A stretch of DNA of 64,000 bases from an uncultured Methanomassiliicoccaceae archaeon (GTDB lineage: Archaea > Thermoplasmatota > Thermoplasmata > Methanomassiliicoccales > Methanomethylophilaceae). Shown here in pieces: positions 33,340-42,326 of this stretch. How positions within the stretch are numbered: position 1 is the first letter of the stretch; every line of letters begins with the position of its first letter. A program made the position numbers and the translations under genes. Below the pieces are notes generated by a model that was given only the letters and a program-made list of their open reading frames with translations, was not told the origin of the DNA and ran no database searches. The stretch lies in assembly GCA_905187815.1 (NCBI GenBank), contig CAJJJM010000005.1:1-64000 (forward strand). The letters are read 5' to 3'.

Positions 33340-34563
33340 TCAGTTCTTCGCCTTGGCGATGGCCTCGTCCACGTATCCCTGCCAGACCTTCTCGAGGTCG
33401 GGGCGCTGGATGGTGTCGAGGACATACTGGGCGAACTCGTCGCCGGTGGCTCCGGTAGACCTTCCGGTCATGACCAGCTTCTTCTCGAACTGGGTGCAGA
33501 TGTCCAGGGCCATCTCGAGCTTCCTTCCCTTCTCGGACTCGCCGATGTGGTTCATCATGAGGGCGACGGCCTTGATCATGCTGCATGGGTCGGCGTACTG
33601 GGCGCGTCCCTCGGTGACCATCCTGGGGGCGGAGCCGTGGATGGCCTCGAACATGGCGTACCTGTTCCCGATGTTGGCGGAACCGGCGGTTCCCACTCCG
33701 CCCTGGATCTGTGCGGCCTCGTCGGTGATGATGTCGCCGTAGAGGTTGGGCAGGACGAACACCTTGAAGTCGCTCCTCCTGGCGGGGTCGATCAGCTTGG
33801 CGGTGGTGATGTCCACGAACCAGACGTCGTGCTTGACCTCGGGGTAGTCCTTGGCGATCTTGTCGGCCAGGTCCACGAAGAGACCGTCGGTGGTCTTGAT
33901 GATGTTGGCCTTGACGATGATGGACACGTAGTTCTTGCCGGTCTTCTTGGCGTGCTCGAATCCGGCGCGGATGATCCTCTCGGTACCCTGGTGGGTGGCT
34001 ACGCAGAAGTCCATAGCCAGGTCGTCGGTGACGAAGAATCCGTCGCTTCCCAGGGCGTAGGATCCCTCGGTGTTCTCCCTGAAGAAGGTCCAGTCGATCC
34101 CCAGCTCGGGGACGCTGACGGGACGGACGTTGGCGAAGAGGTCCAGCTCCTTCCTCATAGCGACGTTGGCGGACTCGATGTTCGGCCAGGGGTCTCCCTT
34201 GGCGGGGGTGGTGGTGGGTCCCTTGAGGATGACATGGCACTTCTTGAGCTCGGCGAGCGTGTCGTCGGGGATGGCCTTCATGACCTCGGCGCGCCTCTCG
34301 ATGGTGAGGCCGTCGATCTGCCTGATCTCCACCTTGCCGGCGGCGATCTTGTCGGCCAGGAGGAACTCCATGACCTTCTGTGCGGAGGCGCAGATGTAGG
34401 GGCCGATTCCGTCCCCGCCGCAGACTCCGATGATGAGCTTGTCCAGCTTGGAGTAGTCAACCGGGCCCTCCTCGGCCTTGAGGTTCTCGACCCTCTCGAG
34501 CTGTCTTCTGACGAGCGCGCCGAATTTCTCCTGCGCGACCTGGATCGCTTTCTCGTCGACCAT
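33340..34563 (-). CDS. icd: Isocitrate/isopropylmalate dehydrogenase family, probably isocitrate dehydrogenase
   Basis: A 407-residue beta-decarboxylating dehydrogenase. Family landmarks: 'GVCGGDGIGPYICASA', the substrate loop 'DWTFFRENTEGSYALGS', 'NIIKTTDGLF', the metal-binding Asp region 'VLPNLYGDIITDEAAQI', and the cofactor motif 'MFEAIHGSAPRMV'. The likely reaction is oxidation of isocitrate to 2-oxoglutarate, feeding glutamate synthesis. Homologues using isopropylmalate or homoisocitrate share these motifs, so substrate and NAD/NADP preference remain open. The ATG at 34563 is chosen because TATA-like TTAAATAC lies about 35 nt upstream; the frame extends to 34743 without support. Confidence 0.8.
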   Translation of the reverse strand: MVDEKAIQVAQEKFGALVRRQLERVENLKAEEGPVDYSKLDKLIIGVCGGDGIGPYICASAQKVMEFLLADKIAAGKVEIRQIDGLTIERRAEVMKAIPDDTLAELKKCHVILKGPTTTPAKGDPWPNIESANVAMRKELDLFANVRPVSVPELGIDWTFFRENTEGSYALGSDGFFVTDDLAMDFCVATHQGTERIIRAGFEHAKKTGKNYVSIIVKANIIKTTDGLFVDLADKIAKDYPEVKHDVWFVDITTAKLIDPARRSDFKVFVLPNLYGDIITDEAAQIQGGVGTAGSANIGNRYAMFEAIHGSAPRMVTEGRAQYADPCSMIKAVALMMNHIGESEKGRKLEMALDICTQFEKKLVMTGRSTGATGDEFAQYVLDTIQRPDLEKVWQGYVDEAIAKAKN

Positions 34564-34784
34564 TTGTATCGTGAACGGGGATGATATTATGGTATTTAAC
34601 GCGCGCGAGGGGCCGAACGGCCATCTTTGTTCGAGATCATGCCCGTGAATCCCTTGCGGTGCCGAAACATCCCCGGGGGATGTCGAGGGCATCCAGACAC
34701 GTGGCCAACGGCATCTTCCGATTGCCGGATTCCCGAGGGGCACACACCCATCCTTAAATCCGAATCGAGCATACCCGCAACCGG
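34564..34784. promoter_or_regulatory. Divergent promoter region, icd and top6B
   Basis: On the minus strand GTTAAATACC (about 34595-34604) serves icd with a short leader. On the plus strand CCTTAAATCC (about 34752-34761) is centred 28-29 nt before the top6B ATG at 34785, suggesting a leaderless mRNA. Nothing else is visible. Confidence 0.45.
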
Positions 34785-36821
34785 ATGCCCTCTGAAGAAG
34801 TTGTCAACGGCGACGCCGCGCCGAAGAAAGAGAAGAAGACGGCGACGGCTGTGAAGCTAGCCAGCAAGCAGCAGGAGATCTCGGTCACAGAGTTCTTCGA
34901 GAAGAACAAGCAGATCCTCGGGTTCGACTCCCGCTCCAAGTCCCTGCTCATGGGCATCAAGGAGGCCGTGGACAACTCGCTGGACGCCTGCGAGGAGGCC
35001 GGGTTCCTGCCAGACATCGAGGTTAAGGTCGAACGTCTCAACGACGAGGACTACAGGATCTCCATCGAGGACAACGGTCCCGGAATCGTCCACAAGATGA
35101 TGCCTAACGTGTTCGGCCGTCTCCTCTACGGTTCGAGGTTCCACGCCCTGAGGCAGTCCAGGGGACAGCAGGGTATCGGCATCTCTGCGACGGTCATGTA
35201 CGGCAACATCACCACAGGGAAGCCCGCCCACGTCATCTCCAAGATCGAGGGCGAGGACGAGGTCGCCTGGGGGATGGACATCGTCATCGACACCAAGACC
35301 AACCGTCCCATCGTCACGAACGACAAGGCCTTCACGTGGGAGGGCAAGGAGCACGGGACCAAGATCGAGTACACGATCAAGGGCAGGTACATAACCGGGA
35401 AGCAGTCCGTGTTCGAGTACCTCAAGGACACCGCCATCGTCAATCCCCACGCGGAGATCGTGTTCCACGATCCTGACGGGAAGAGGTACGTCTTCGAGAG
35501 GGCCACCGACATCATGCCCCCGAGGCCGAAGGAGATCAAGCCCCATCCGGAGGGCATGGAGATAGGGGACATCCTGAAGTACGCCTCGAACTCGGCACAG
35601 AAGACCGTCAGGGCGTTCCTGAAGAACGACTTCTCAAGGATCACTGACAGGCTCGCCACCGAGATCCTGGAGAAATCCAAGGTCGACGGGGAGAAGAAGC
35701 CCGAGAAGATCACGAGGGAGGACGCCATAGCCATCCTCGCGGCGATCAAGACCGTCAAGATCATGGCGCCGCCCACCGACTGCCTCTCGCCGATCGGGGA
35801 CACGCTGATCAAGAAGGGTCTGATGCACGTCCTGGACGGCCTCAGGCCCGACTACTACGCCACGCCGGTCACCCGCTCGCCCAAGGCCGTCAACGGCAAC
35901 CCGTTCATCGTCGAGGCCGGAATCGTCTACGGCGGTGACATCCCGTCCGACGGGCAGGTACAGATTCTCAGGTTCGCGAACCGCGTCCCGCTCCTGTACC
36001 AGCAGGGCGCATGCGCCATCACGAAGGCCATCTCCGAGATGGACTGGAGGAGGTACGGTCTGGAGCAGAGGGGAGGCAAGGGCATCCCCTTCGGACCCGC
36101 CATCATCCTCGTCCACGTGGCATCCACGAAGGTTCCGTTCACATCCGAGGGCAAGGAGGCCATAGCCTCGTTCCCGGAGCTGCAGAGCGAGATCGGCCTC
36201 GCACTCAGGCTCTGCGCGAGGAACCTGAAGTCCCACCTCAACAAGCTGGAGAGGAAGAAGAAGACCCATGCCAAGTTCGAGATCGTCCAGGAGATCCTCC
36301 CGGATATGGCGCAGAAGGCCGCGGCGCATCTCAACAGGCCGGTCCCCAACCTCGACATGACCATCACCAGGATCATGAATGTGGTGTGGGTGGAGCCCAG
36401 CACCAAGAAGGTGGACAAGAAGACCCGCGACATCACGTACACCGTTTACAACTACACCAATCTCCCGCGCACCTTCAGGCTGCACGCGCAGCTGCCCAAG
36501 GAGGCAGTGAACCTCACCCTGTTCTCCAACGAGCGCTTCATGGACATGAACGACGAGGGCAGGGCCCAATGGCAGATCACGGACATACAGCCCTCCGAGC
36601 ACATCGAGATCTCGTTCGAGCTGAAGGGCGACATGGCCGACACATTCGACGCCGAGGACATCTACTTCTCCGGCCTGAACCCGGCCATGGTGATGGGGGC
36701 GGAGCTGCTTCCCGGCGACTGGGGAATAAAGGGAATGGAGATCGTCCAGACCGACGAGGGCGACTACGTGGAGGACGAAGAGGAGGACGCAGAGGAGGTG
36801 GAAGACCTTGACGACGAGTGA
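34785..36821 (+). CDS. top6B: DNA topoisomerase VI subunit B
   Basis: A 678-residue GHKL ATPase subunit of the type IIB topoisomerase that relaxes and decatenates DNA. ATP-binding motifs: N box 'KEAVDNSLDACEE', 'DNGPGI', and the lid 'GQQGIGISATVMYG'. A helix-two-turn-helix and a transducer domain follow, with the conserved Lys region near 'VHVASTKVPFTSEGKEA'. The C-terminus is a very acidic tail (EDEEEDAEEVEDLDDE). Its last 14 nt overlap the start of top6A. Its presence supports an archaeal host. Confidence 0.97.
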   Translation: MPSEEVVNGDAAPKKEKKTATAVKLASKQQEISVTEFFEKNKQILGFDSRSKSLLMGIKEAVDNSLDACEEAGFLPDIEVKVERLNDEDYRISIEDNGPGIVHKMMPNVFGRLLYGSRFHALRQSRGQQGIGISATVMYGNITTGKPAHVISKIEGEDEVAWGMDIVIDTKTNRPIVTNDKAFTWEGKEHGTKIEYTIKGRYITGKQSVFEYLKDTAIVNPHAEIVFHDPDGKRYVFERATDIMPPRPKEIKPHPEGMEIGDILKYASNSAQKTVRAFLKNDFSRITDRLATEILEKSKVDGEKKPEKITREDAIAILAAIKTVKIMAPPTDCLSPIGDTLIKKGLMHVLDGLRPDYYATPVTRSPKAVNGNPFIVEAGIVYGGDIPSDGQVQILRFANRVPLLYQQGACAITKAISEMDWRRYGLEQRGGKGIPFGPAIILVHVASTKVPFTSEGKEAIASFPELQSEIGLALRLCARNLKSHLNKLERKKKTHAKFEIVQEILPDMAQKAAAHLNRPVPNLDMTITRIMNVVWVEPSTKKVDKKTRDITYTVYNYTNLPRTFRLHAQLPKEAVNLTLFSNERFMDMNDEGRAQWQITDIQPSEHIEISFELKGDMADTFDAEDIYFSGLNPAMVMGAELLPGDWGIKGMEIVQTDEGDYVEDEEEDAEEVEDLDDE

Positions 36822-37902
36822 CAGGCAGCAGGAGGCCATGGAGAGCCTCACCCACATCATCGAGAAGATCTACGATCAGATGGACCAGGGGCAGATCCCC
36901 TCCATGGAGCTCCCCATGAGGTCCAAGAGGAACATCGAGTTCGATCCGCAGCACAACGTATGGAAGTATGGGGACCTCAAGACCTCCCGTTCCGCGAAGA
37001 CGGTCAACGGGGCGGTCTCGATGCTTCGCACCGTTTACACGGCGGACTTCATCAACGAGATGATCCGCGAGAACAAATCCTCGACCCTGAGGGAGATGTA
37101 CTACATCTCCGAGGGGTGGAACAACGCCAAGTTCCACAGCCAGGACGAGAGCAACCTGCTGGCGGAGGACCTGGAGACCGTCACCCATTGCATGAGGGAG
37201 GACTTCAGGCTCAGGCCGGAGGAGGGCAGCTCGCACGTGTACGGGGACATCAACTTCACCACCATGACAAAGAAGGGCATGAAGACGATCAACTGCATGG
37301 ACGACGTCGCCGAGACGGGTTTCTCCGTGCCGTACAAGGTCGAGCAGGACACCTTCCAGATCGATCCCGGGAACACGAAGTTCGTGATGGCGATCGAGAC
37401 AGGAGGAATGTACGCCAGGCTGATCGAGAACGGGTTCCCCGAGAGGTACGGATGCACCCTCATCCACCTGTCCGGACAGCCCACCAGGTCGACCAGGCGT
37501 CTGATCAAGAGGCTGAACGAGGAGTTCGGGATCCCGGTGACCGTGTTCACCGACGGCGACCCGTGGTCCTTCAGGATCTACGCGTCCGTCGCCTACGGCG
37601 CCATCAAGACCGCGCACATCTCCGAGTACCTGGCGACCCCCACGGCCCAGTTCATCGGGATCACCGCGTCGGACATCCTGAACTACGACCTGCCCACCGA
37701 CAAGCTGAACGACAAGGACGTCGGAGCCCTCAACGCAGAGCTGTCGGATCCCAGGTTCGCGGACGAGTTCTGGGTCAACGAGATCCAGGCCATGCTCGGC
37801 ATGAACAAGAAGGCTGAGCAGCAGGCCCTGGCCAGGTACGGTCTCGACTACGTCACCGACCATTACCTCCCCGAGAAGCTCACGGACATGGGCGTCCTGT
37901 GA
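36808..37902 (+). CDS. top6A: DNA topoisomerase VI subunit A (Spo11-like)
   Basis: A 364-residue subunit that cuts both DNA strands. The catalytic Tyr lies in 'TLREMYYISEGWNNAKF' within the winged-helix (5Y-CAP) domain; the TOPRIM domain shows the Glu in 'AIETGGMYARL' and the DxD in 'VFTDGDPWSFRIY'. The TTG at 36808, nine nt after AGGAGG, is the best start and gives a 14-nt overlap with top6B; the first ATG (36838) is only two nt from its own GGAGG. The pair is translationally coupled for equal subunit supply. Confidence 0.95.
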   Translation: MTTSDRQQEAMESLTHIIEKIYDQMDQGQIPSMELPMRSKRNIEFDPQHNVWKYGDLKTSRSAKTVNGAVSMLRTVYTADFINEMIRENKSSTLREMYYISEGWNNAKFHSQDESNLLAEDLETVTHCMREDFRLRPEEGSSHVYGDINFTTMTKKGMKTINCMDDVAETGFSVPYKVEQDTFQIDPGNTKFVMAIETGGMYARLIENGFPERYGCTLIHLSGQPTRSTRRLIKRLNEEFGIPVTVFTDGDPWSFRIYASVAYGAIKTAHISEYLATPTAQFIGITASDILNYDLPTDKLNDKDVGALNAELSDPRFADEFWVNEIQAMLGMNKKAEQQALARYGLDYVTDHYLPEKLTDMGVL

Positions 37903-37972
37903 CGCCCGATCAAACACATGGCGGCTCCGGCCGCCATCATCTTTTTTAACATCCCTGGTTTCGCCCAGCCCC

Positions 37973-38731
37973 ATGGACTTCGACGTCAGGGAGATGCTGG
38001 TGGAGACCATCAAGAGGTATCTGGACAGGTTCTGCAGGGACAACGAGCTCGACCCCGTGTGGGGGGAGCCGATCGTCGGTTTCGGGGATGCGCGCTCCCC
38101 GAGGTTCGCCGAGCTGAGGACCGTGGTCCATCCGGAGCACTACCTGCCGGAGGACATCCTCCCGGGGGCGACCACCGTCGTCTCGTACTACCTGCCGTTC
38201 ACGAAGGACGTGGCCAGGGGCAACATCTCCGGCGACCTGGCGTCGCCCGAGTTCGCCTACACCGTCGCCCTGACCAACAGCATCGCCATGGAGCTGGCCG
38301 ACGAGGTCGCCACAGACATCCGCGCCTACGACTACGAGGCCGAGATCCCCGAGTGGGGGAGGATCGACGGCGACATCGTCAGCAGGTGGTCCCAGAGGCA
38401 CGTGGCGTACCTGTGCGGCATGGGGACCTGGGGGATCAACAACATGATCATCACCGACGAGGGCTGCTGCGGCAGGTTCTTCTCCATCGTGACCAACCTG
38501 GACGTGGAGCCCGACCCGATCCCGGAGGAGGAGCGCTGCTCCTACAGGCGCGACGGGTCATGCGGCGTGTGCATGCAGAAATGCAGGGCCCATGCGATCA
38601 CCCCCGGCGGATTCGACCGCTGGGCATGCGACAGGCACGGCGACGAGGCCCGCAGGAGATACGGCGGGCTGAACGTCTGCAGCAAGTGCATCGTAGGGAT
38701 GCCCTGCTCCTTCAGGAACCCGTCCAAGTGA
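37973..38731 (+). CDS. QueG-like [4Fe-4S] protein, copy 1
   Basis: A 252-residue protein of the epoxyqueuosine-reductase-like family. The C-terminal cluster region has 'CSYRRDGSCGVCMQKC' followed by 'CSKCIVGMPCSFRNPSK'. The central block 'WSQRHVAYLCGMGTWGINN' with 'GCCGRFFSIVTN' is typical of QueG-type substrate/cobalamin domains. Archaea make archaeosine rather than queuosine, so the QueG reaction is unlikely here; an Fe-S, perhaps corrinoid-dependent, reductase is a better guess. The next gene is a close paralogue 5 nt downstream. Confidence 0.75.
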   Translation: MDFDVREMLVETIKRYLDRFCRDNELDPVWGEPIVGFGDARSPRFAELRTVVHPEHYLPEDILPGATTVVSYYLPFTKDVARGNISGDLASPEFAYTVALTNSIAMELADEVATDIRAYDYEAEIPEWGRIDGDIVSRWSQRHVAYLCGMGTWGINNMIITDEGCCGRFFSIVTNLDVEPDPIPEEERCSYRRDGSCGVCMQKCRAHAITPGGFDRWACDRHGDEARRRYGGLNVCSKCIVGMPCSFRNPSK

Positions 38732-38735
38732 TAAC

Positions 38736-39500
38736 ATGGTGGATGCGGAGGCCGTCAGGGAGGCCGTCAGGGCATGGATCCTCGAGTTCGGGGGGACATA
38801 CTGCAGGGAGCACGGCGAGAGGCCGATCTGGAGGGAGCCACTGGTTGGTCTGGCCGATGCTGACTCCCCTCTGTTCCCGGGGCTCAGGAACATCGCCTAC
38901 AGTGGTCACAGGATGCCTCAGGACTATCTGCCCGGAGCGAGGACGGTGATATCGTATTTCATGCCCTTCACCGAGGACGTCCCGGGGGACAACACCAAGG
39001 GGGACCGTCCCGTCGGGTCGTGGACCGATGCATACAATCTCACGAACGAGATGTGCGCATGTATGAACAGGTTCATCGCATCGAAGGTGTCCGATATGGG
39101 GTACCGCGCCGCGGTGCCGGAGGATGCGGGCGAGATCGTCGACGGCACGTACAGCGTCTGGTCCCAGAGGCATGTTGCTAGGATCGCCGGCCTGGGGAAC
39201 TTCGGCATGAACGGGATGCTCATCACCGACGTCGGCTGCGCGGGAAGGTTCTTCTCCGTCATCACGGACATCCCCTGCGGTCATGACGAGCCCTGTCTAG
39301 AGGAGAGGTGCCTCCACAGGATCGACGGGTCCTGCGGCAGGTGCATGAGAGTCTGTCCGGTATCCGCGCTCAATGACGACGGATTCCGGAGGGACGCCTG
39401 TCTCGGCAGATGCACGGACAACATGGCGCTGACCGGCCAGCAGATCTGCGGTAAGTGCCTGTGCGGGATGCCCTGCTCGCTTCGCAATCCCTCAGCCTGA
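38736..39500 (+). CDS. QueG-like [4Fe-4S] protein, copy 2
   Basis: A 254-residue paralogue of the preceding gene with the same layout: 'WSQRHVARIAGLGNFGMNG', 'GCAGRFFSVITD', cluster motifs 'CLHRIDGSCGRCMRVCPV' and 'CGKCLCGMPCSLRNPSA'. Divergence between copies is high outside these blocks, so the duplication is old or the two proteins have different partners. It begins 5 nt after copy 1, so the two are likely co-translated and may form a heterodimer (inference). Confidence 0.75.
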   Translation: MVDAEAVREAVRAWILEFGGTYCREHGERPIWREPLVGLADADSPLFPGLRNIAYSGHRMPQDYLPGARTVISYFMPFTEDVPGDNTKGDRPVGSWTDAYNLTNEMCACMNRFIASKVSDMGYRAAVPEDAGEIVDGTYSVWSQRHVARIAGLGNFGMNGMLITDVGCAGRFFSVITDIPCGHDEPCLEERCLHRIDGSCGRCMRVCPVSALNDDGFRRDACLGRCTDNMALTGQQICGKCLCGMPCSLRNPSA

Positions 39501-39777
39501 CTCATCTGGGTGGGCAGATTCTCGGCTTGGATATGTGTCATCGAATGATGAGACATGGCAGACGACAATTTCCGATGTGATTTTCGTGTACAGATTCGAA
39601 TTTGATGGGATCATTCTCTCATTGTCTGATAATTCTAAACAATCATTGACGGGTCAGGACAGGTTTTATCCATTCATGATCGGCAGTCATGTTCCAACAT
39701 AAGTTCGACTTAAGTCACTACCTCGTTCGATATCGTGTTTCGTAACCCCCATATATGTATCCGACATAGGCGCATCC
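39501..39777 (+). promoter_or_regulatory. Intergenic region with TATA box of the aldo/keto reductase
   Basis: AT-rich spacer without a gene. CATATATG at 39750-39757 is about 25 nt before the ATG at 39778, predicting a leaderless transcript. No hairpin or repeat of note. Confidence 0.4.
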
Positions 39778-40899
39778 ATGGCGGAACTCGGATTCGGACT
39801 CATGCGCCTGCCACTGACAGACCCTGAAGACCCGACCAGCGTGGACATACCACAGCTGGAGACCATGGTGGACACGTTCCTGGCATCCGGTTTCGACTAC
39901 TTCGACACCGCATACCTCTACCACAAGGGGATGAGCGAGAGGGTGGTGAGGAAGGTCCTCAGCGAGAGGCACCCGCGCGAGAGCTTCCGTCTCGCTTCGA
40001 AGATGCCCCTGATGGCGATAAACATCCCGGAGGACCACGAGAGGGTGTTCAGCGAGCAGCTTGAGAGATGCGGGGTGGACTACTTCGACAGCTACCTGGT
40101 TCACAACGCCTGCCGCGGTCTGTACGACACGGCCGACCGCCTGGGGACGTTCGATTATGTGAGGGGCCTCAAGGAGGACGGTAGGGTCCGCAGGATCGGG
40201 TTCTCGATACACGACGACGCCGAGTTCCTGGAGAGGATCCTGGAGGAGAACGACGACTACGATTTCGTGCAGCTCCAGATCAACTACCTCGACTGGGACA
40301 GCCCCGCCATCCAGGCGAGGGAGTGCTATGAGGTCGCCAGGAGGCATCACAAGCCGATCGTGGTCATGGAGCCGGTGAAGGGAGGTGCCCTCGCCGATGT
40401 CACCGAGCGCGTCAGGGCCCTGTTCTCCGAAGCCGATCCCGATGCCACCCCCGCATCGTGGGCGATGAGGTTCGTCGCAGGACTCGAGGGGGTCGAGATC
40501 GTGCTCTCCGGGATGTCAGACTTGTCGCAGGTGGAGGACAACATAAGCACGATGGCCGGTCTGAGGCCGTTGGACGAGTCGGGACTCGACCTGGTCCGCA
40601 GGGCGGCGGGGATCATCAACGAATCCATAGCGATCCAGTGCACCTCATGCGGATACTGTCTCAAGGACTGCCCGATGGACATCCCGATACCAGACTACTT
40701 CCAGATCTACAACAGTGCCAGGATGGCCCCTGCGAAGGGCCTTCCGCCACAGAGGTTCTATTACCTCAACAGGTCCAAGGGTCATGGGAAGGCGTCCGAC
40801 TGCATCGGTTGCGGCAGGTGCGAGGCCAACTGTCCCCAGCATCTTCCGATCCGCAAGGACCTCGAGGATGTGGCGGGGCTTCTGGAGAGGCTCATCTGA
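39778..40899 (+). CDS. Aldo/keto reductase with C-terminal ferredoxin domain
   Basis: A 373-residue protein. Residues 1-270 form the aldo/keto reductase barrel: 'GFGLMRLPL', the Asp/Tyr site 'YFDTAYLYHKGMSE', Lys in 'RLASKMPL' and His in 'DSYLVHNACRG'. The C-terminus holds one clear ferredoxin-like motif 'CTSCGYCLKDCPMDIPIP' and a second 'CIGCGRCEANCPQHLPI', so two [4Fe-4S] clusters. This is the common fusion in anaerobes, thought to use ferredoxin-linked electrons; the substrate is unknown. Single gene with a leaderless-type promoter. Confidence 0.88.
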   Translation: MAELGFGLMRLPLTDPEDPTSVDIPQLETMVDTFLASGFDYFDTAYLYHKGMSERVVRKVLSERHPRESFRLASKMPLMAINIPEDHERVFSEQLERCGVDYFDSYLVHNACRGLYDTADRLGTFDYVRGLKEDGRVRRIGFSIHDDAEFLERILEENDDYDFVQLQINYLDWDSPAIQARECYEVARRHHKPIVVMEPVKGGALADVTERVRALFSEADPDATPASWAMRFVAGLEGVEIVLSGMSDLSQVEDNISTMAGLRPLDESGLDLVRRAAGIINESIAIQCTSCGYCLKDCPMDIPIPDYFQIYNSARMAPAKGLPPQRFYYLNRSKGHGKASDCIGCGRCEANCPQHLPIRKDLEDVAGLLERLI

Positions 40900-40992
40900 C
40901 GTATAAAGTTGGAGTCAGCTCTAAATATCGGGTCAGGATGACTGTTCAATCGCTCCCTTGTTATAGCCGAGGGGCGATGGGAAGGCGATCAG

Positions 40993-42282
40993 ATGGACGG
41001 AAGGATGCTCTACTTCGAATGCTACTCTGGGATCAGCGGCGACATGGCAGTGGCTGCCATGCTGGATCTGGGCGCGGACCGGGACGCCCTCGACAGGGCG
41101 CTGTCGTCCCTGGACCTCGACGGTTTCAGGACAGAGGTCACGAGGGTGTCGAAATCCGGTCTGGACGCTTGCGACTTCAACGTCATCCTGGAAGTGGACA
41201 ACCACGATCACGACATGGGGTACCTGTACGGCCACGAGCACCATCACGACCATGGCCATCACGGCGACCACGATGGACACGACCATGATGACCATGGGGC
41301 TCACCATCACGGGGATCACCACCATCCGCATCGCGGGCTTCCGGAGATCCTGTCCATCATCGACCGTGCGGACATGACGGACGGCGCCAAGGCGGTGTCC
41401 AGGAAGGTGTTCGAGATCATCGGGGCGGCGGAGGCGGAGGCCCACGGGGTGCCGATCGACCAGGTGCACTTCCACGAGGTCGGCGCAGTGGACTCCATCG
41501 TCGACGTCGTCGCCCTCGGGGTCTGCATCGACAGCCTCGGCGTGTCACGGGTGTGCTTCTCGGAGTTCTACGAGGGTATCGGATGCATCAGATGCCAGCA
41601 CGGCGTGATCCCGGTGCCGGCCCCGGCCGTCGCCAACATCGCTTCTGCCCATTCGCTGCCGCTCAGGATCACACCATCCCAGGGCGAGTACGTCACCCCC
41701 ACCGGTGCGGCATTCGCAGCGGCTGTGCGCGACTCCGACGTCCCCGTATCGTTCACGATAGACAGGATCGGACTGGGGGCCGGCAAGAGGGAGTCCGAGA
41801 GGTCGGGGATCCTCAGGGCGATGCTCATCACCCCGAGGTCATCCGAGGACACGATCGTGAAGCTCGAGTGCAACGTGGACGACTGCACGGGCGAGGCTCT
41901 CGGATTCGCCGCGGAGAGGCTGATGCGCGAGGGCGCCAGGGATGCGCACTACACCCCGGTGTTCATGAAGAAGGGCCGTCCGGCCTACCAGCTGACGGTC
42001 GTCTGCAGGGAGTCCGACAGACAGAGGATGGAGAGGATCGTGTTCGAGGAGACCTCGACCGTCGGGATCCGCAGGGTCGCGATGGACCGCACCGTCATGG
42101 ATCGCAGGATCGACGAGGTCGACACGCCGATCGGCAGGGTGCAGGTGAAGGTCTGCACCATAGACGGGATCGAGAAGAGCCATCCGGAGTACGAATCCCT
42201 AGCCGCGATCTGCAGGGAGAAGGGCATACCATTCAGGGACGCGTACGACATCGTCATGTCCTCGATCACCCGCAGTCGCTGA
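40993..42282 (+). CDS. larC: LarC, nickel-pincer cofactor metallochelatase
   Basis: A 429-residue DUF111/LarC protein, which inserts nickel into the pyridinium-bisthiocarboxylate cofactor used by lactate racemase and related enzymes. Landmarks: 'YFECYSGISGDMAVAAMLDLG', 'VHFHEVGAVDSIVDVV', 'PVPAPAVANI', 'GEYVTPTGAAF', and the C-terminal 'LECNVDDCTGEALGFAAERL'. A remarkable His/Asp-rich segment lies at residues 72-115. Here LarC1 and LarC2 are one continuous frame, unlike Lactobacillus where a frameshift joins them. GGGAAGG lies before the ATG. LarB and LarE are not in this window. Confidence 0.92.
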   Translation: MDGRMLYFECYSGISGDMAVAAMLDLGADRDALDRALSSLDLDGFRTEVTRVSKSGLDACDFNVILEVDNHDHDMGYLYGHEHHHDHGHHGDHDGHDHDDHGAHHHGDHHHPHRGLPEILSIIDRADMTDGAKAVSRKVFEIIGAAEAEAHGVPIDQVHFHEVGAVDSIVDVVALGVCIDSLGVSRVCFSEFYEGIGCIRCQHGVIPVPAPAVANIASAHSLPLRITPSQGEYVTPTGAAFAAAVRDSDVPVSFTIDRIGLGAGKRESERSGILRAMLITPRSSEDTIVKLECNVDDCTGEALGFAAERLMREGARDAHYTPVFMKKGRPAYQLTVVCRESDRQRMERIVFEETSTVGIRRVAMDRTVMDRRIDEVDTPIGRVQVKVCTIDGIEKSHPEYESLAAICREKGIPFRDAYDIVMSSITRSR

Positions 42283-42326
42283 CCGACTGAGAACATTATC
42301 CTGGTAACAGATCCAATGCGACCACT

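Noticed and set aside
33259..34584. 441-codon plus-strand frame opposite the isocitrate dehydrogenase gene
   Set aside because: Low-complexity Gly/Leu/Val/Asp composition typical of antisense shadow; the dehydrogenase motifs lie on the other strand.
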